The notes below the pieces were generated by a model. That model was given only the letters and a program-made list of their open reading frames with translations, searched no databases and had not been told where the DNA came from. From contig CAVZCJ010000001.1 in NCBI GenBank assembly GCA_963773625.1, forward strand, positions 310,001 through 374,000: a stretch of DNA of 64,000 nucleotides, read 5' to 3'. A program made the position numbers and the translations under genes. This document shows positions 30,990 through 39,325 of the stretch, in pieces. Within the stretch, counting starts at the first letter, position 1, and each line of letters begins with the position of its first letter. Source of the stretch: DATARH01 sp963773625. Lineage in GTDB: Bacteria > Pseudomonadota > Alphaproteobacteria > ATCC43930 > CGMCC-115725.

Positions 30990-32225
30990 ATGAAGCGTTT
31001 AACACGCCGCAGGATACTTGCGGCCGCTCCGGTCGCGTTCGCCCTGGGTAGCCCGCTGCTGGCCGCGTTGCCGGCTCGCGCAAAGAGTTATGGGCCGGGC
31101 GTCACCGATAGCGAGATCAAGATCGGCAACACAGCCCCTTATAGCGGGCCGCTCTCAAACGCCAGCCCGATCCCGCTGTCGATGGAGGCGTACTTCAAGA
31201 TGATCAACGACCAAGGCGGCGTGAACGGGCGCAAGCTTACCTGCATTTCCTACGACGACGCCTACTCGCCGCCAAAGACAGTCGAGATGACGCGCAAGTT
31301 GGTGGAGGACGACGGCGTCCTGTTCCTCGTGGGCTCGGTCGGGACCCCGACCAACAGCGCGATCTGGCATTACGCGAACGAGAAGAAGGTGCCGCAGCTT
31401 TTCCCCGCCACCGGAGCCACCAAATGGGCTGATCCGAAAGACCACCCCTGGACCATGGGCTTTTTCATCAGCTATCAGGCCGAGGGGCGCATCTACGCCA
31501 ACTACCTCCTCAAGGAAAAGCCCGACGCCAAGATCGGCGTGCTCTATCAGAACGACGATTTCGGCAAGGACTACCTGAAAGGCCTGGTCGACGGGCTCGG
31601 CGACAAGGCGTCGTCGATGATCAAGGTCAAGGATTCGTACGAAACCATGGACACGACGGTCAACTCGCAGATCGTCGAGATCAAGGCGGCGGGCTGCGAC
31701 GTCCTCGTCACCATCGCGATCCCCAAATTCGGCGCCCAGGCGGTACGCAAGGTGGCCGAGATTGACTGGCACCCGCTGCACATTTTGAACGGCGTTGCCT
31801 CGTCGGTCGGCGCGACCTTGTTGCCGGCCGGACTTGCGAACGCCAAAGGCATCATCAGCGATAATTCATTCAAGGATCCGACCGACCCTCAATGGAAAGA
31901 CGATGCGGGCTACAAGGATTGGGCAGCGTTCATGGACAAGTACTATTCCCGCGGCGACAAGAGCGATAACCAGAACGTCTACGGCTACTCGATCGCTCAG
32001 ACGACCGTGCAGATGCTGAAGCAGTGCGGCGACGATCTCTCCCGCGAGAACGTCATGAAGCAGGCGGCCAGCCTGAACAATCTCGCACTGCCGATGTTGC
32101 TACCCGGCATTGCGATCAACACCAGCGCGACAAATTTCGCGCCGATCAAGCAAGCCCAGATGAGACGCTTCGATGGCGAGCGCTACGTTCCGTTCGGTCC
32201 CATATTGAGCGGCACGATCGGCTGA
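30990..32225 (+). CDS. ABC transporter substrate-binding protein, branched-chain amino-acid (LivJ-like) family
   Basis: Periplasmic binding protein of 411 residues. The N-terminus MKRLTRRRILAAAPVAFALG has a twin-arginine-like RRR stretch before a hydrophobic core and ALPARA cleavage region, so export may be by Tat. The mature start ITDSEIKIGNTAPYSGPLS-type strand and the hinge segments GSVGTPTNSAIWHYANEKKVPQLF and KIGVLYQNDDFGKDYLKG are typical of Peripla_BP_6. A TAGGAGA ribosome-binding site precedes the ATG. The frame is intact. No permease or ATPase gene is next to it, so it is an orphan component; ligands in this family range from amino acids to aromatic acids. Confidence 0.9.
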   Translation: MKRLTRRRILAAAPVAFALGSPLLAALPARAKSYGPGVTDSEIKIGNTAPYSGPLSNASPIPLSMEAYFKMINDQGGVNGRKLTCISYDDAYSPPKTVEMTRKLVEDDGVLFLVGSVGTPTNSAIWHYANEKKVPQLFPATGATKWADPKDHPWTMGFFISYQAEGRIYANYLLKEKPDAKIGVLYQNDDFGKDYLKGLVDGLGDKASSMIKVKDSYETMDTTVNSQIVEIKAAGCDVLVTIAIPKFGAQAVRKVAEIDWHPLHILNGVASSVGATLLPAGLANAKGIISDNSFKDPTDPQWKDDAGYKDWAAFMDKYYSRGDKSDNQNVYGYSIAQTTVQMLKQCGDDLSRENVMKQAASLNNLALPMLLPGIAINTSATNFAPIKQAQMRRFDGERYVPFGPILSGTIG

Positions 32226-32277
32226 CCCGAGCCGGGCGGTCGCGATCCCAACGCTGCCGCCGGCTCCCCGCCCCTTA

Positions 32278-32383
32278 TGAGCCTTGGCCTCACCGCGCTG
32301 ATGCCGTCGATCCGCGGCTGGTGCCGCGCTGTTTTGGCCGCGGATATTCCGCTGTTTTCCCGCTGCTATTTTGCTGTTTTTGG
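32278..32383. repeat. 106-bp direct repeat, copy 1
   Basis: Matches positions 33992-34097 in the same orientation with five mismatches that I can count (about 95% identity). The right half is a run of GCTGTTTT-like units (ending GCTATTTTGCTGTTTTTGG), which looks non-coding. The two copies bracket the unknown gene at 32596-33756. The 370-base gap holding this copy otherwise contains an AT-rich stretch (about 32480-32570) that may be the promoter of that gene. Confidence 0.85.
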
Positions 32384-32595
32384 GCTGCCGGCGGTTGAGC
32401 GCCGATAATGTTCACGTCAAGCGGCTTCGCGGCGCTCAATCTGAGAACTTGGCCCCATTAGTCGATCGGGCGCTTAAGAAGCAAAAAACTTCAGATAAGA
32501 GAATAAAATAAGAAAATTTAATATACGAAAGCCAGCACGATTACTTCCGATTAGACAGCGAGTCCATATATCGCAGCTACGCGCGGGAGCGTGCC

Positions 32596-33756
32596 ATGGC
32601 CGATCCAGCATTAGCGGTACGACAGCTCGCTGCCCGCCTGCACGCCCAGGATGCGGCGACATTGCTGCGATCGAAACTACCCTACGTGCTCGATGCCCTG
32701 AAGCCCGCGGACATCGCAAAAGTTCAAAAGATGCTCGATGCGGGTGTCGTAGACCCGGTACTCCGTCAGCAATATGCCGCGGCCACACGCAAGGAAATCG
32801 CACGCGAGCATGCCCACGGCATTTATCGCGATCCCTCGGAGGAGCCGGTGCGCTTCTCACCGGAGATGCGCAGGATCAACGACGAGGAAAACTATATCCA
32901 CGGCGCTCAATATGGCGTGGACGTTTCGGTCGACTACCAGAAGCTGCTGGCGCCCGGCGCCCTGACGCCGGATTCGGATCATCCAGCGGAGGGGACCTTT
33001 CTGCAACAGATCAGGCAGGAGCTTGATCGGAACGGCGTTACTCTTCATATCGGGCCGACTGGACAACAGCCACCGAACGACTTTGCGGTGGCGCTTTTCG
33101 GTCCCGGCGGACGAGTTGTTAATACCGATGATGGCCGCCTGACCACCGACAACCTCTTGGAGTGTTGGCTGAGGCCGATCGCCGGGGAATACCAAGCTCT
33201 GCGCGCGCCGGTTTCAAAACCGTCCATTGCTAGCCCCGACGGAATCTGGTTTGGCCTCGGCCTGGGAGAAGGCGGGACGCTCTTTTTCGGGGGCAAGGAT
33301 TCCATGGTTGGAATCATGTATTCCCCGGATCAGTATGAGGATTCCTTTATTTTAGGTATCACGCACTGGCGCGCCGGGTTGGGGCTTGGAGCGTCAATAG
33401 GCGCTGCGCTGATCATTGCAACAGGTGGCAAAACGCCCCAAAGTTTCGACGGCCTGAAGGTGGGTGGTTTCGACTTCAAGGCGGGGCTGGGCGAGAATTG
33501 GGGCGCCTTCGCGGAAGGCATCGAGGGGCTTGGCCTGGCGGCCAAGATCACGTCATCGGCGGGGAGTCTCTTCGCCAAGAGCAAACTCTCCGTGAAACAA
33601 TGGCAGGCCCTTGCGGTGCTCGTTCGGAATGCACTTAAGGGCGCCAAAACCGCACTCTCCAGCGGCCCGGCGGTTCTCGTCATGCCAATTCCCCTTGCGG
33701 GCGCGGCGCTGGAAGCCAGCGTTTACTACGCGTGGGGTCATTGTACAGTGCTGTAG
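32596..33756 (+). CDS. Unknown 386-residue protein between direct repeats
   Basis: I do not recognise this protein. The N-terminal 90 residues are helical and charged (LAARLHAQDAATLLRSKLPYVLDALKPADIAKVQKML); the middle carries a strand/loop region VNTDDGRLTTDNLLECWL; the centre is glycine-rich (IWFGLGLGEGGTLFFGGKD), followed by a semi-hydrophobic segment AGLGLGASIGAALIIATGG and repeated G-rich strands (VGGFDFKAGLGENWGAFAEGIEGLGLAAKI). No signal peptide is seen. The frame is intact. Codon choice is less GC-biased than in neighbours, and an AT-rich upstream region and flanking 106-bp repeats suggest recent acquisition. The glycine-rich, beta-type centre could be a secreted or pore-like domain, but this is only an impression. 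Confidence 0.7.
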   Translation: MADPALAVRQLAARLHAQDAATLLRSKLPYVLDALKPADIAKVQKMLDAGVVDPVLRQQYAAATRKEIAREHAHGIYRDPSEEPVRFSPEMRRINDEENYIHGAQYGVDVSVDYQKLLAPGALTPDSDHPAEGTFLQQIRQELDRNGVTLHIGPTGQQPPNDFAVALFGPGGRVVNTDDGRLTTDNLLECWLRPIAGEYQALRAPVSKPSIASPDGIWFGLGLGEGGTLFFGGKDSMVGIMYSPDQYEDSFILGITHWRAGLGLGASIGAALIIATGGKTPQSFDGLKVGGFDFKAGLGENWGAFAEGIEGLGLAAKITSSAGSLFAKSKLSVKQWQALAVLVRNALKGAKTALSSGPAVLVMPIPLAGAALEASVYYAWGHCTVL

Positions 33757-33991
33757 TTAGTCCCCCTCCGCATTTTGGTCCACCCCGTCTCGTATAGGTT
33801 CTGCACGGCCGCCAGTGGCCCTGCTGCCTTTGGTGAGCGGCTGAAACGGGGCTTCAGCGATTGGCTACGGTCCGTCCAGGGGCTGAGGGATCGGCTTCCT
33901 GCTGCGGCAGCTACGTTCTTGTTTTATTCTTGACAAAATCGCAAAATAATGCTATGCGCACGGAGCATGAAAACTCCGTGTTGCGCCCTTG

Positions 33992-34097
33992 TGAGCCTCG
34001 GCCTCGCCGCGCTGATGCCGTCGATCCGCGGCTGGTGCCGCGCTGTTTTGGCCGCTGATATTCCGCTGTTTTCTCGCTGTTATTTTGCTGTTTTTGG
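33992..34097. repeat. 106-bp direct repeat, copy 2
   Basis: Second copy of the repeat at 32278-32383, same orientation, 1,714 bases away. The surrounding gap (33757-34230) holds no gene I can support: a short stretch before the repeat contains TTCTTGACAAAATCGCAAAATAATG-like AT-rich text resembling a promoter, but nothing coding follows on the plus strand. Confidence 0.85.
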
Positions 34098-34230
34098 CTC
34101 GGCTAGAATTCTAAAACTCCATGTTAATACAATGTCTTATGACCTATCCCGAGACATCGTTTTAGATCGCGGAACAGCGGAGCGGCCGATCACAGCGTCC
34201 GCTAGGCGGCCCAGCGCGATCGATTGCCTG

Positions 34231-34779
34231 CTACGAAAAATACGGTGTCTGGCCGGGCGGCAACGCGACCTCGAACACGTTGAGCGCATTGCCGATCGCG
34301 GTGTAGTAGCCGATCACCGTGCCGAGCTCGACGATGCCCTGCTCGCCAAACGCGGCGATGCCCTCGGCAAAGCTGGCATCCGACAGGCGCTTGGTGTCGA
34401 TCAGCTCGCTGACCAGTTTGTAGACCAGCGCCTGGTCCTTGGCGGCGAACTGCGGCGTCCCGCCGGTGCGGATCGCCTCCAGCGCGGCGGCCGGCACCCC
34501 GCCCTCGACCGCGAGCGGCGCGTGCGCGTGCCATTCGTAATTGGCGCGGATGTGCCGCGCCGTCAGACAGATCGCCAGCTCGGACAAGGCCGGCGACAGC
34601 GACGAACCCCAGCGCAGGTATTCGCCGAGGCGCGACAGGTGCTTGCACACCTCCGGCGCGCGGATCAACAGCTCGAACGGGCCGCCAAACCGGCCGCGCT
34701 TGCCGGAAACGATCTCGTCGACCACGGCTTTTTGCGCGGGGTTGTACTCGGCGGGGGAAAGCTGGCGGTAACGGGGCAT
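34231..34779 (-). CDS. Carboxymuconolactone decarboxylase / AhpD-like family protein
   Basis: A compact all-helical protein of 182 residues. The family core is visible: GGPFELLIRAPEVCKHLSRLGEYLRW, LSELAICLTARHIRANYEWHAHAPLA and the C-terminal GTVIGYYTAIGNALNVFEV. The CxxC redox pair of AhpD is absent (EWHAHA stands where the catalytic region lies), so it is unlikely to be an AhpD-type peroxidase partner. The frame is intact. It is divergent from degP (148 bases between starts). A second member of the family lies at 48860. Confidence 0.85.
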   Translation of the reverse strand: MPRYRQLSPAEYNPAQKAVVDEIVSGKRGRFGGPFELLIRAPEVCKHLSRLGEYLRWGSSLSPALSELAICLTARHIRANYEWHAHAPLAVEGGVPAAALEAIRTGGTPQFAAKDQALVYKLVSELIDTKRLSDASFAEGIAAFGEQGIVELGTVIGYYTAIGNALNVFEVALPPGQTPYFS

Positions 34780-34926
34780 AACGATCCTCTCGGAATGGAA
34801 CTGGCCACAGGTTACAGCGAATTAATCCTCGCGAAACCTCGCTGTTAGCTTGGCGGCCCATTTTCTCGGGCAGCGACGGACCGCGGCGGCCGCGGCAACC
34901 GTCTCTGCTTTGGGAGACCGAATGAC

Positions 34927-36486
34927 ATGGCTCAATCTTTAGCCGACCGGCGTCCGCGCTGGTCAAACCGGCGCCGCGCCGCGTTCGCCGGGATTGGCTT
35001 GGGCGCGGCGCTGGCGCTGACCCCGTTGGTCTGGGCCGAGACCCCGCCCGGCACCACCACGCCGACGCCGGCGCCCGCGTCGGTGATTCCGCAGCAGAGC
35101 TTTGCCCCCTTGGTGAAGCGGGTATTGCCGGCGGTGGTCAACATCTCGGTCACCGAGGCCGCCAATCCGGATCAAATGTCCGAGCAGCTTCCCCAGCAAT
35201 TCCGCGGCGCGCCGTTCGACGACATGTTGCGGCGGTTCTTCGATCAGCAGCAGGGCGAGGACCAGCCGTTCTCTCACCGCTTCGGCGACGATACCGACGC
35301 CAAGCAGATCGCGCTCGGCTCGGGCTTTATCATCGACTCCGAAGGGCACATCGTCACCAACAACCATGTCGTCGGCGACGCCACCAAGGTCGAGGTCACC
35401 CTGCAGGACGGCACCAAATACACCGCCAAGATCGTCGGCCGCGACAAGCGCTCCGACCTGGCGGTGCTCAAGATCGATGCCGACAAGCCGCTCCCCTACG
35501 TCAGCTTCGGCGATAGCGACAAGGCCGAGATCGGCGACTGGGTCGTCGCCGTCGGCAACCCGTTCGGCCTCGGCGGCACGGTGACCGCCGGTGTCGTCTC
35601 GGCGCGCGGCCGCGACATTCATGCCGGCGGGTTCGACGACTTCCTGCAGATCGACGCGCCGATCAACCGCGGCAATTCCGGCGGTCCGACCTTCGACCTC
35701 AACGGCAATGTCATCGGCATCAACACCGCGATCTACTCGCCCAATGGCGGCAGCGTCGGCATCGGCTTCGCGGTGCCGTCGAACGCCGCGCAAAAGATCG
35801 TGGCGGCGCTCGAAGCTCACGGCAAGGTCGAGCGCGGCTGGCTGGGCGTGCAGATCCAGGAGGTGACCCCGGCGATCGCCTCCAGCCTCGGGCTGGGCAA
35901 CGCCCGCGGCGCGCTCGTCGCGGTGGTCAGCCCCAATAGCCCTGGCGCCAAGGTAGGCCTCAAGCAGGGCGACGTGATCCTCGCCTTCAACGGTACCGGC
36001 GTCGCCAAGCTGCACGATCTGCCGCGTGCCGTCGCCGCCGCGGCTCCAGGATCGGCGGCGACGCTGACGCTATGGCGCGACGGCCACGAAACCACGGTCG
36101 ATATGACCGTGGGCGAGATGCCTGACAACCCGCAAGTCGCCGCGGCCGGCCAGGACAACCAGCCCGGCGATGACACGCACGCCGACGCGATGGGCATGCA
36201 TCTTTCGTCTCTTACCAATCAGGTACGCCAAGAACTTCATTTGGGACATGAGGTCAACGGCGTGCTGGTCACGCGCGTCGACAACGGCAGCGTTGCGGAC
36301 AATCTGGGCTTGAGCCGCGGCGACGTCATCGTCTCGATCAACCAGAAGCCGGTGCGCACCCCGCAAGAGGCGGCCGACCGCTTGAAGCAGATCGCCAGCT
36401 CACCGAACAAGACGGCGCTTCTGCTGCTCAATCGGCGTGGGGTGACCCAGTATCTCGGCGTCCAAATCGGTGGAAACCAGGGCTGA
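34927..36486 (+). CDS. Periplasmic serine endoprotease DegP/HtrA family
   Basis: Periplasmic protease/chaperone for misfolded envelope proteins. A signal peptide (AFAGIGLGAALALTPLVWAE) is followed by the trypsin-like domain with the triad His147 (NNHVV), Asp177 (RSDLAVLK) and Ser251 (RGNSGGP), then two PDZ domains (RGWLGVQIQEVTPAIASSLGL and the second around VNGVLVTRVDNGSVADNLGL). The 519-residue length is normal for DegP with two PDZ domains. The frame is intact. A strong intrinsic terminator lies 20 bases after the stop. Another HtrA gene lies at 44213-45851. Confidence 0.93.
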   Translation: MAQSLADRRPRWSNRRRAAFAGIGLGAALALTPLVWAETPPGTTTPTPAPASVIPQQSFAPLVKRVLPAVVNISVTEAANPDQMSEQLPQQFRGAPFDDMLRRFFDQQQGEDQPFSHRFGDDTDAKQIALGSGFIIDSEGHIVTNNHVVGDATKVEVTLQDGTKYTAKIVGRDKRSDLAVLKIDADKPLPYVSFGDSDKAEIGDWVVAVGNPFGLGGTVTAGVVSARGRDIHAGGFDDFLQIDAPINRGNSGGPTFDLNGNVIGINTAIYSPNGGSVGIGFAVPSNAAQKIVAALEAHGKVERGWLGVQIQEVTPAIASSLGLGNARGALVAVVSPNSPGAKVGLKQGDVILAFNGTGVAKLHDLPRAVAAAAPGSAATLTLWRDGHETTVDMTVGEMPDNPQVAAAGQDNQPGDDTHADAMGMHLSSLTNQVRQELHLGHEVNGVLVTRVDNGSVADNLGLSRGDVIVSINQKPVRTPQEAADRLKQIASSPNKTALLLLNRRGVTQYLGVQIGGNQG

Positions 36487-36505
36487 GCCACCACGCCGCG
36501 TCAAT

Positions 36506-36535
36506 AAAAAGGGCGCCCGAGGGCGCCCTTTTTTC
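36506..36535. terminator. Rho-independent terminator after degP
   Basis: A perfect seven-base GC stem GGGCGCC-CGAG-GGCGCCC (stem GGGCGCCC/GGGCGCCC with GA loop) is preceded by AAAAA and followed by TTTTTT, so it can end transcription from both directions. It lies between degP and the convergent HTH gene. Confidence 0.92.
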
Positions 36536-36551
36536 GCAAGGGCCGGCTGGC

Positions 36552-37415
36552 CTAACGGTAGCGCCAACCAGCCTGCGCCGCATGGCCGCCGCCGTCGCGC
36601 GGGGTTAGCGGCACTTTGGCCTCGAGCCGTTCGAGCTCGATCCGCGTGCGGGCGCCCGCGCGCAGCAACCGATCGGTTGCTTCCTTGAGGCCAAAGCGGC
36701 TCTCTTGGGTATCGGCGACGAGCACCGCGTCAAACGCGGCGAGGAAGGCGGTGATGTCGTCGTCGACGCGGCTGCGTAACTCCTGGTCGAGCGCACCGCC
36801 GCCGGGCTTGCGCGCCGGACCCTCGTCGCGAGGCGGCTGTGGCGCCATCTGGCTCGGTGGCCGAGGTTCGCGCATCGCCGCGAAGTCGCGGCCATTCGCG
36901 CCGTTGTCGAACGGGTTCCGCGCCGGCGCCTGCAACGGCCGCGGCGCCGCCTGTGGCTGCGCTCCATTGCGATCGTTAAAGCTGTTGGTCTGCGCATTGC
37001 CGTTGCCAAACCCCAGATGAAGCTTCGGACGCTGCCTATCGCCGATGCCTCCCTGGGCAAGGTCGGTTGCGGCCGTTGCCGGCGCCCGCTCGACGCTGTC
37101 CTGCTGGCGGGATGGCTCGGCCGGCAGCGGTGTGGCGGCGACGGGAGCGACCGCCTTCGATTCCACCTCTACGGCAGCAACGTTGACCGAAGACCCGTTC
37201 AGGTGAGCCTTAATCAATTGCGGTTCTGGAACTGCGGGCGGCGGAGTTTCGCTTGCCGGTTTGTCGCGATTGCGGCTGACGATATAGCTGATCGCCGGCG
37301 GCGAGCAATCATAGGTCCGCGCGATACTAGCCAGCGTCTCCCCCGCCTCGTAACGGGCCATAATCAATGGCCAGTCAGATTGCGGAATTTTTCCCCGTTT
37401 ATTTGATTTTTCCAT
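36552..37415 (-). CDS. HTH-domain protein with long disordered linker
   Basis: A 287-residue protein. The first 50 residues (WPLIMARYEAGETLASIARTYDCSPPAISYIVSRNRDK) form a clear helix-turn-helix of the resolvase/sigma type. A Pro/Ala/Asn/Gln-rich linker (about 55-190; NDRNGAQPQAAPRPLQAPARNPFDNG) follows. The C-terminal 90 residues (RVDDDITAFLAAFDAVLVADTQESRFGLKEATDRLLRAGARTRIELERLEAKVP) form conserved-looking helices. The Met at 37415 is taken as start since the HTH begins soon after; a longer frame reaches 37499. I do not know the family name. It may be a nucleoid or envelope-linked regulator. The frame is intact. Confidence 0.7.
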   Translation of the reverse strand: MEKSNKRGKIPQSDWPLIMARYEAGETLASIARTYDCSPPAISYIVSRNRDKPASETPPPAVPEPQLIKAHLNGSSVNVAAVEVESKAVAPVAATPLPAEPSRQQDSVERAPATAATDLAQGGIGDRQRPKLHLGFGNGNAQTNSFNDRNGAQPQAAPRPLQAPARNPFDNGANGRDFAAMREPRPPSQMAPQPPRDEGPARKPGGGALDQELRSRVDDDITAFLAAFDAVLVADTQESRFGLKEATDRLLRAGARTRIELERLEAKVPLTPRDGGGHAAQAGWRYR

Positions 37416-37706
37416 ACCAAACCTTACCCATGCGTCTTCCAAGAGGGTTTCACGGCGTTTGTCAGGCGATTTTATTGTCGAATACGGAGCACGGCGCAAC
37501 AGTCCTAAAGGTACACCTGAGACACAACAGTCGCCCGACCAGCACGGCCAGTTCCCCTCTGGCCCGGACCTTATCGATACAAGGTCATTTGAGCTTGATT
37601 TCTAGTGCTCAGAATAGCGCCAACTAAGTTCATCGAAAAGCGATTTATTCATCCACCAAGCGAAAAATCAATTCCGGCTTCGTATTCGCGAGCGACAGAG
37701 ATCATC

Positions 37707-39104
37707 TCAAATCCGGACGATCTTGCCGGGGTTCATCAGATTATCGGGGTCGATCGCCCGCTTGATGGCAGCCATCACCTCAACGGCATTGCCATGCTCG
37801 GCATTGAGAAAGTTTATTTTACCGTAGCCAACCCCATGTTCGCCAGTGCAAGTTCCGTCCATCGCTAATGCGCGTGCCACCATTCTGTCGTTGAGCCGAC
37901 TCGCCTCGGCGATTTCTTCCGGCCGATTGGGGTCGATCATAAAGATGAGATGGAAGTTACCGTCGCCAACATGCCCGGCAAGCGCCGACGGGATTGATGA
38001 CTTGGCAAGATCGGCTTTTGTCTCGCCGATGCAGTCGGCGAGCCGCGAGATCGGCACGCAGACATCGGTAGCCCAGCCCTTCGAACCGGGGCGCAGCGCG
38101 AGCGCGGCGTAATAGGCGTCATGCCGCGCCTGCCATAATTTGTTGCGCTCCTCCTGCGCCGTGGCCCAACGGAAATCGTCGCCGCCATGGTCGCCGGCAA
38201 TATCCTTAACCAGCGCCACCTGTTCGGCGACGCCATTTTTTGTTCCATTAAACTCGAAGAACAAGGTTGGCGCCACCTGGTAGTCGAGTTTCGAATACTT
38301 GTTGATCGCGTCCATCTGCGGCTCGTCGAGCAGTTCGATGCGGGCCACCGGGATGCCGCTCTGGATCGTCAGGATCACTGTGTCGACCGCGGCTGCGATC
38401 GAGGGGAAGGCGCAAACGGCGGCCGAGATCGCCTCTGGGATACCGTAAAGCCGCAAGGTCACTTCGGTAATGACGCCGAGCGTGCCCTCCGAACCGACAA
38501 ACAGCCGGGTCAAATCGTACCCGGCGGCCGACTTGCGGGCGCGGCGCGAGGTCTGGATTACCTTGCCGTCGGGCAGCACCACGGTCAGCGCCAGCACGTT
38601 CTCGCGCATCGTGCCGTAGCGCACCGCGTTGGTGCCCGAGGCGCGCGTCGCCGCCATCCCGCCGAGCGAGGCGTCGGCCCCCGGGTCGATCGGGAAGAAC
38701 AGCCCGGTATCGCGCAAATACTCGTTGAGCTGCTTGCGGGTGACCCCGGCTTCCACCGTCACGTCGAGGTCCTCGGCGCCGACCCGCAGAACGTGGTTCA
38801 TCTGGGACAGGTCTATGCACACTCCACCCTTCAGCGCCGCGACATGACCTTCGAGCGACGTGCCGGTGCCGAACGGCACCATCGGGGTTTTGTATTGCGC
38901 GCACAGGCGGACGATCTCGGCCACCTCGTCGGTGCTCTGCACAAAGGCGACCGCGTCAGGCGCATGCGGTTGGTGATAGGATTCGTCCTTGCCATGCTGG
39001 TTGCACACCGCCGCCGAGGTCGACAGCCGGTCGCCCAGCCGCTGGCGCAGCGCGGCGAGCAGCGCCGGGTTTAATGGCTCTCGAACGAGCACGGGCGCGG
39101 TCAT
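37707..39104 (-). CDS. FAD-linked 2-hydroxyacid dehydrogenase (GlcD / D-lactate dehydrogenase type)
   Basis: Oxidises a D-2-hydroxy acid such as glycolate or D-lactate. The N-terminal FAD_binding_4 domain shows VPFGTGTSLEGHVAALKGGVCIDLSQMN, GADASLGGMAATRASGTNAVRYG and DLTRLFVGSEGTLGVITEVTLRLYG; the C-terminal FAD-oxidase_C domain ends with AMDGTCTGEHGVGYGKINFL and AIDPDNLMNPGKIV. About 465 residues, intact. The start is placed at MTAPVLVREP; an upstream ATG at 39146 is less likely. No GlcE/F subunits are nearby. The 290-base gap at 37416-37706 shows nothing I can call. Confidence 0.9.
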   Translation of the reverse strand: MTAPVLVREPLNPALLAALRQRLGDRLSTSAAVCNQHGKDESYHQPHAPDAVAFVQSTDEVAEIVRLCAQYKTPMVPFGTGTSLEGHVAALKGGVCIDLSQMNHVLRVGAEDLDVTVEAGVTRKQLNEYLRDTGLFFPIDPGADASLGGMAATRASGTNAVRYGTMRENVLALTVVLPDGKVIQTSRRARKSAAGYDLTRLFVGSEGTLGVITEVTLRLYGIPEAISAAVCAFPSIAAAVDTVILTIQSGIPVARIELLDEPQMDAINKYSKLDYQVAPTLFFEFNGTKNGVAEQVALVKDIAGDHGGDDFRWATAQEERNKLWQARHDAYYAALALRPGSKGWATDVCVPISRLADCIGETKADLAKSSIPSALAGHVGDGNFHLIFMIDPNRPEEIAEASRLNDRMVARALAMDGTCTGEHGVGYGKINFLNAEHGNAVEVMAAIKRAIDPDNLMNPGKIVRI

Positions 39105-39325
39105 GGCGGCCCTTCTTGAATATCGATAGGCGAGGCTTACTCCCACGCCACGCTCACTGCAATGTCATACACCCTTGAAGATGACTGTTATGCAATCACG
39201 CCTCCCGAATTTTGGGCACATCTTTCCTCGTTCGACGCGCCCATCTCAAGAAACGCCGCTCAAGCCCACGGATGACGGTATGAAAAACCTGCGCTAGGGT
39301 ATCACCACGGACTTTGGAGACCGCG

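Noticed and set aside
33861..34058. Small plus-strand frame ending in the second direct repeat
   Set aside because: The same amino-acid text appears in the first repeat by sequence identity only; no start or ribosome-binding site supports translation.
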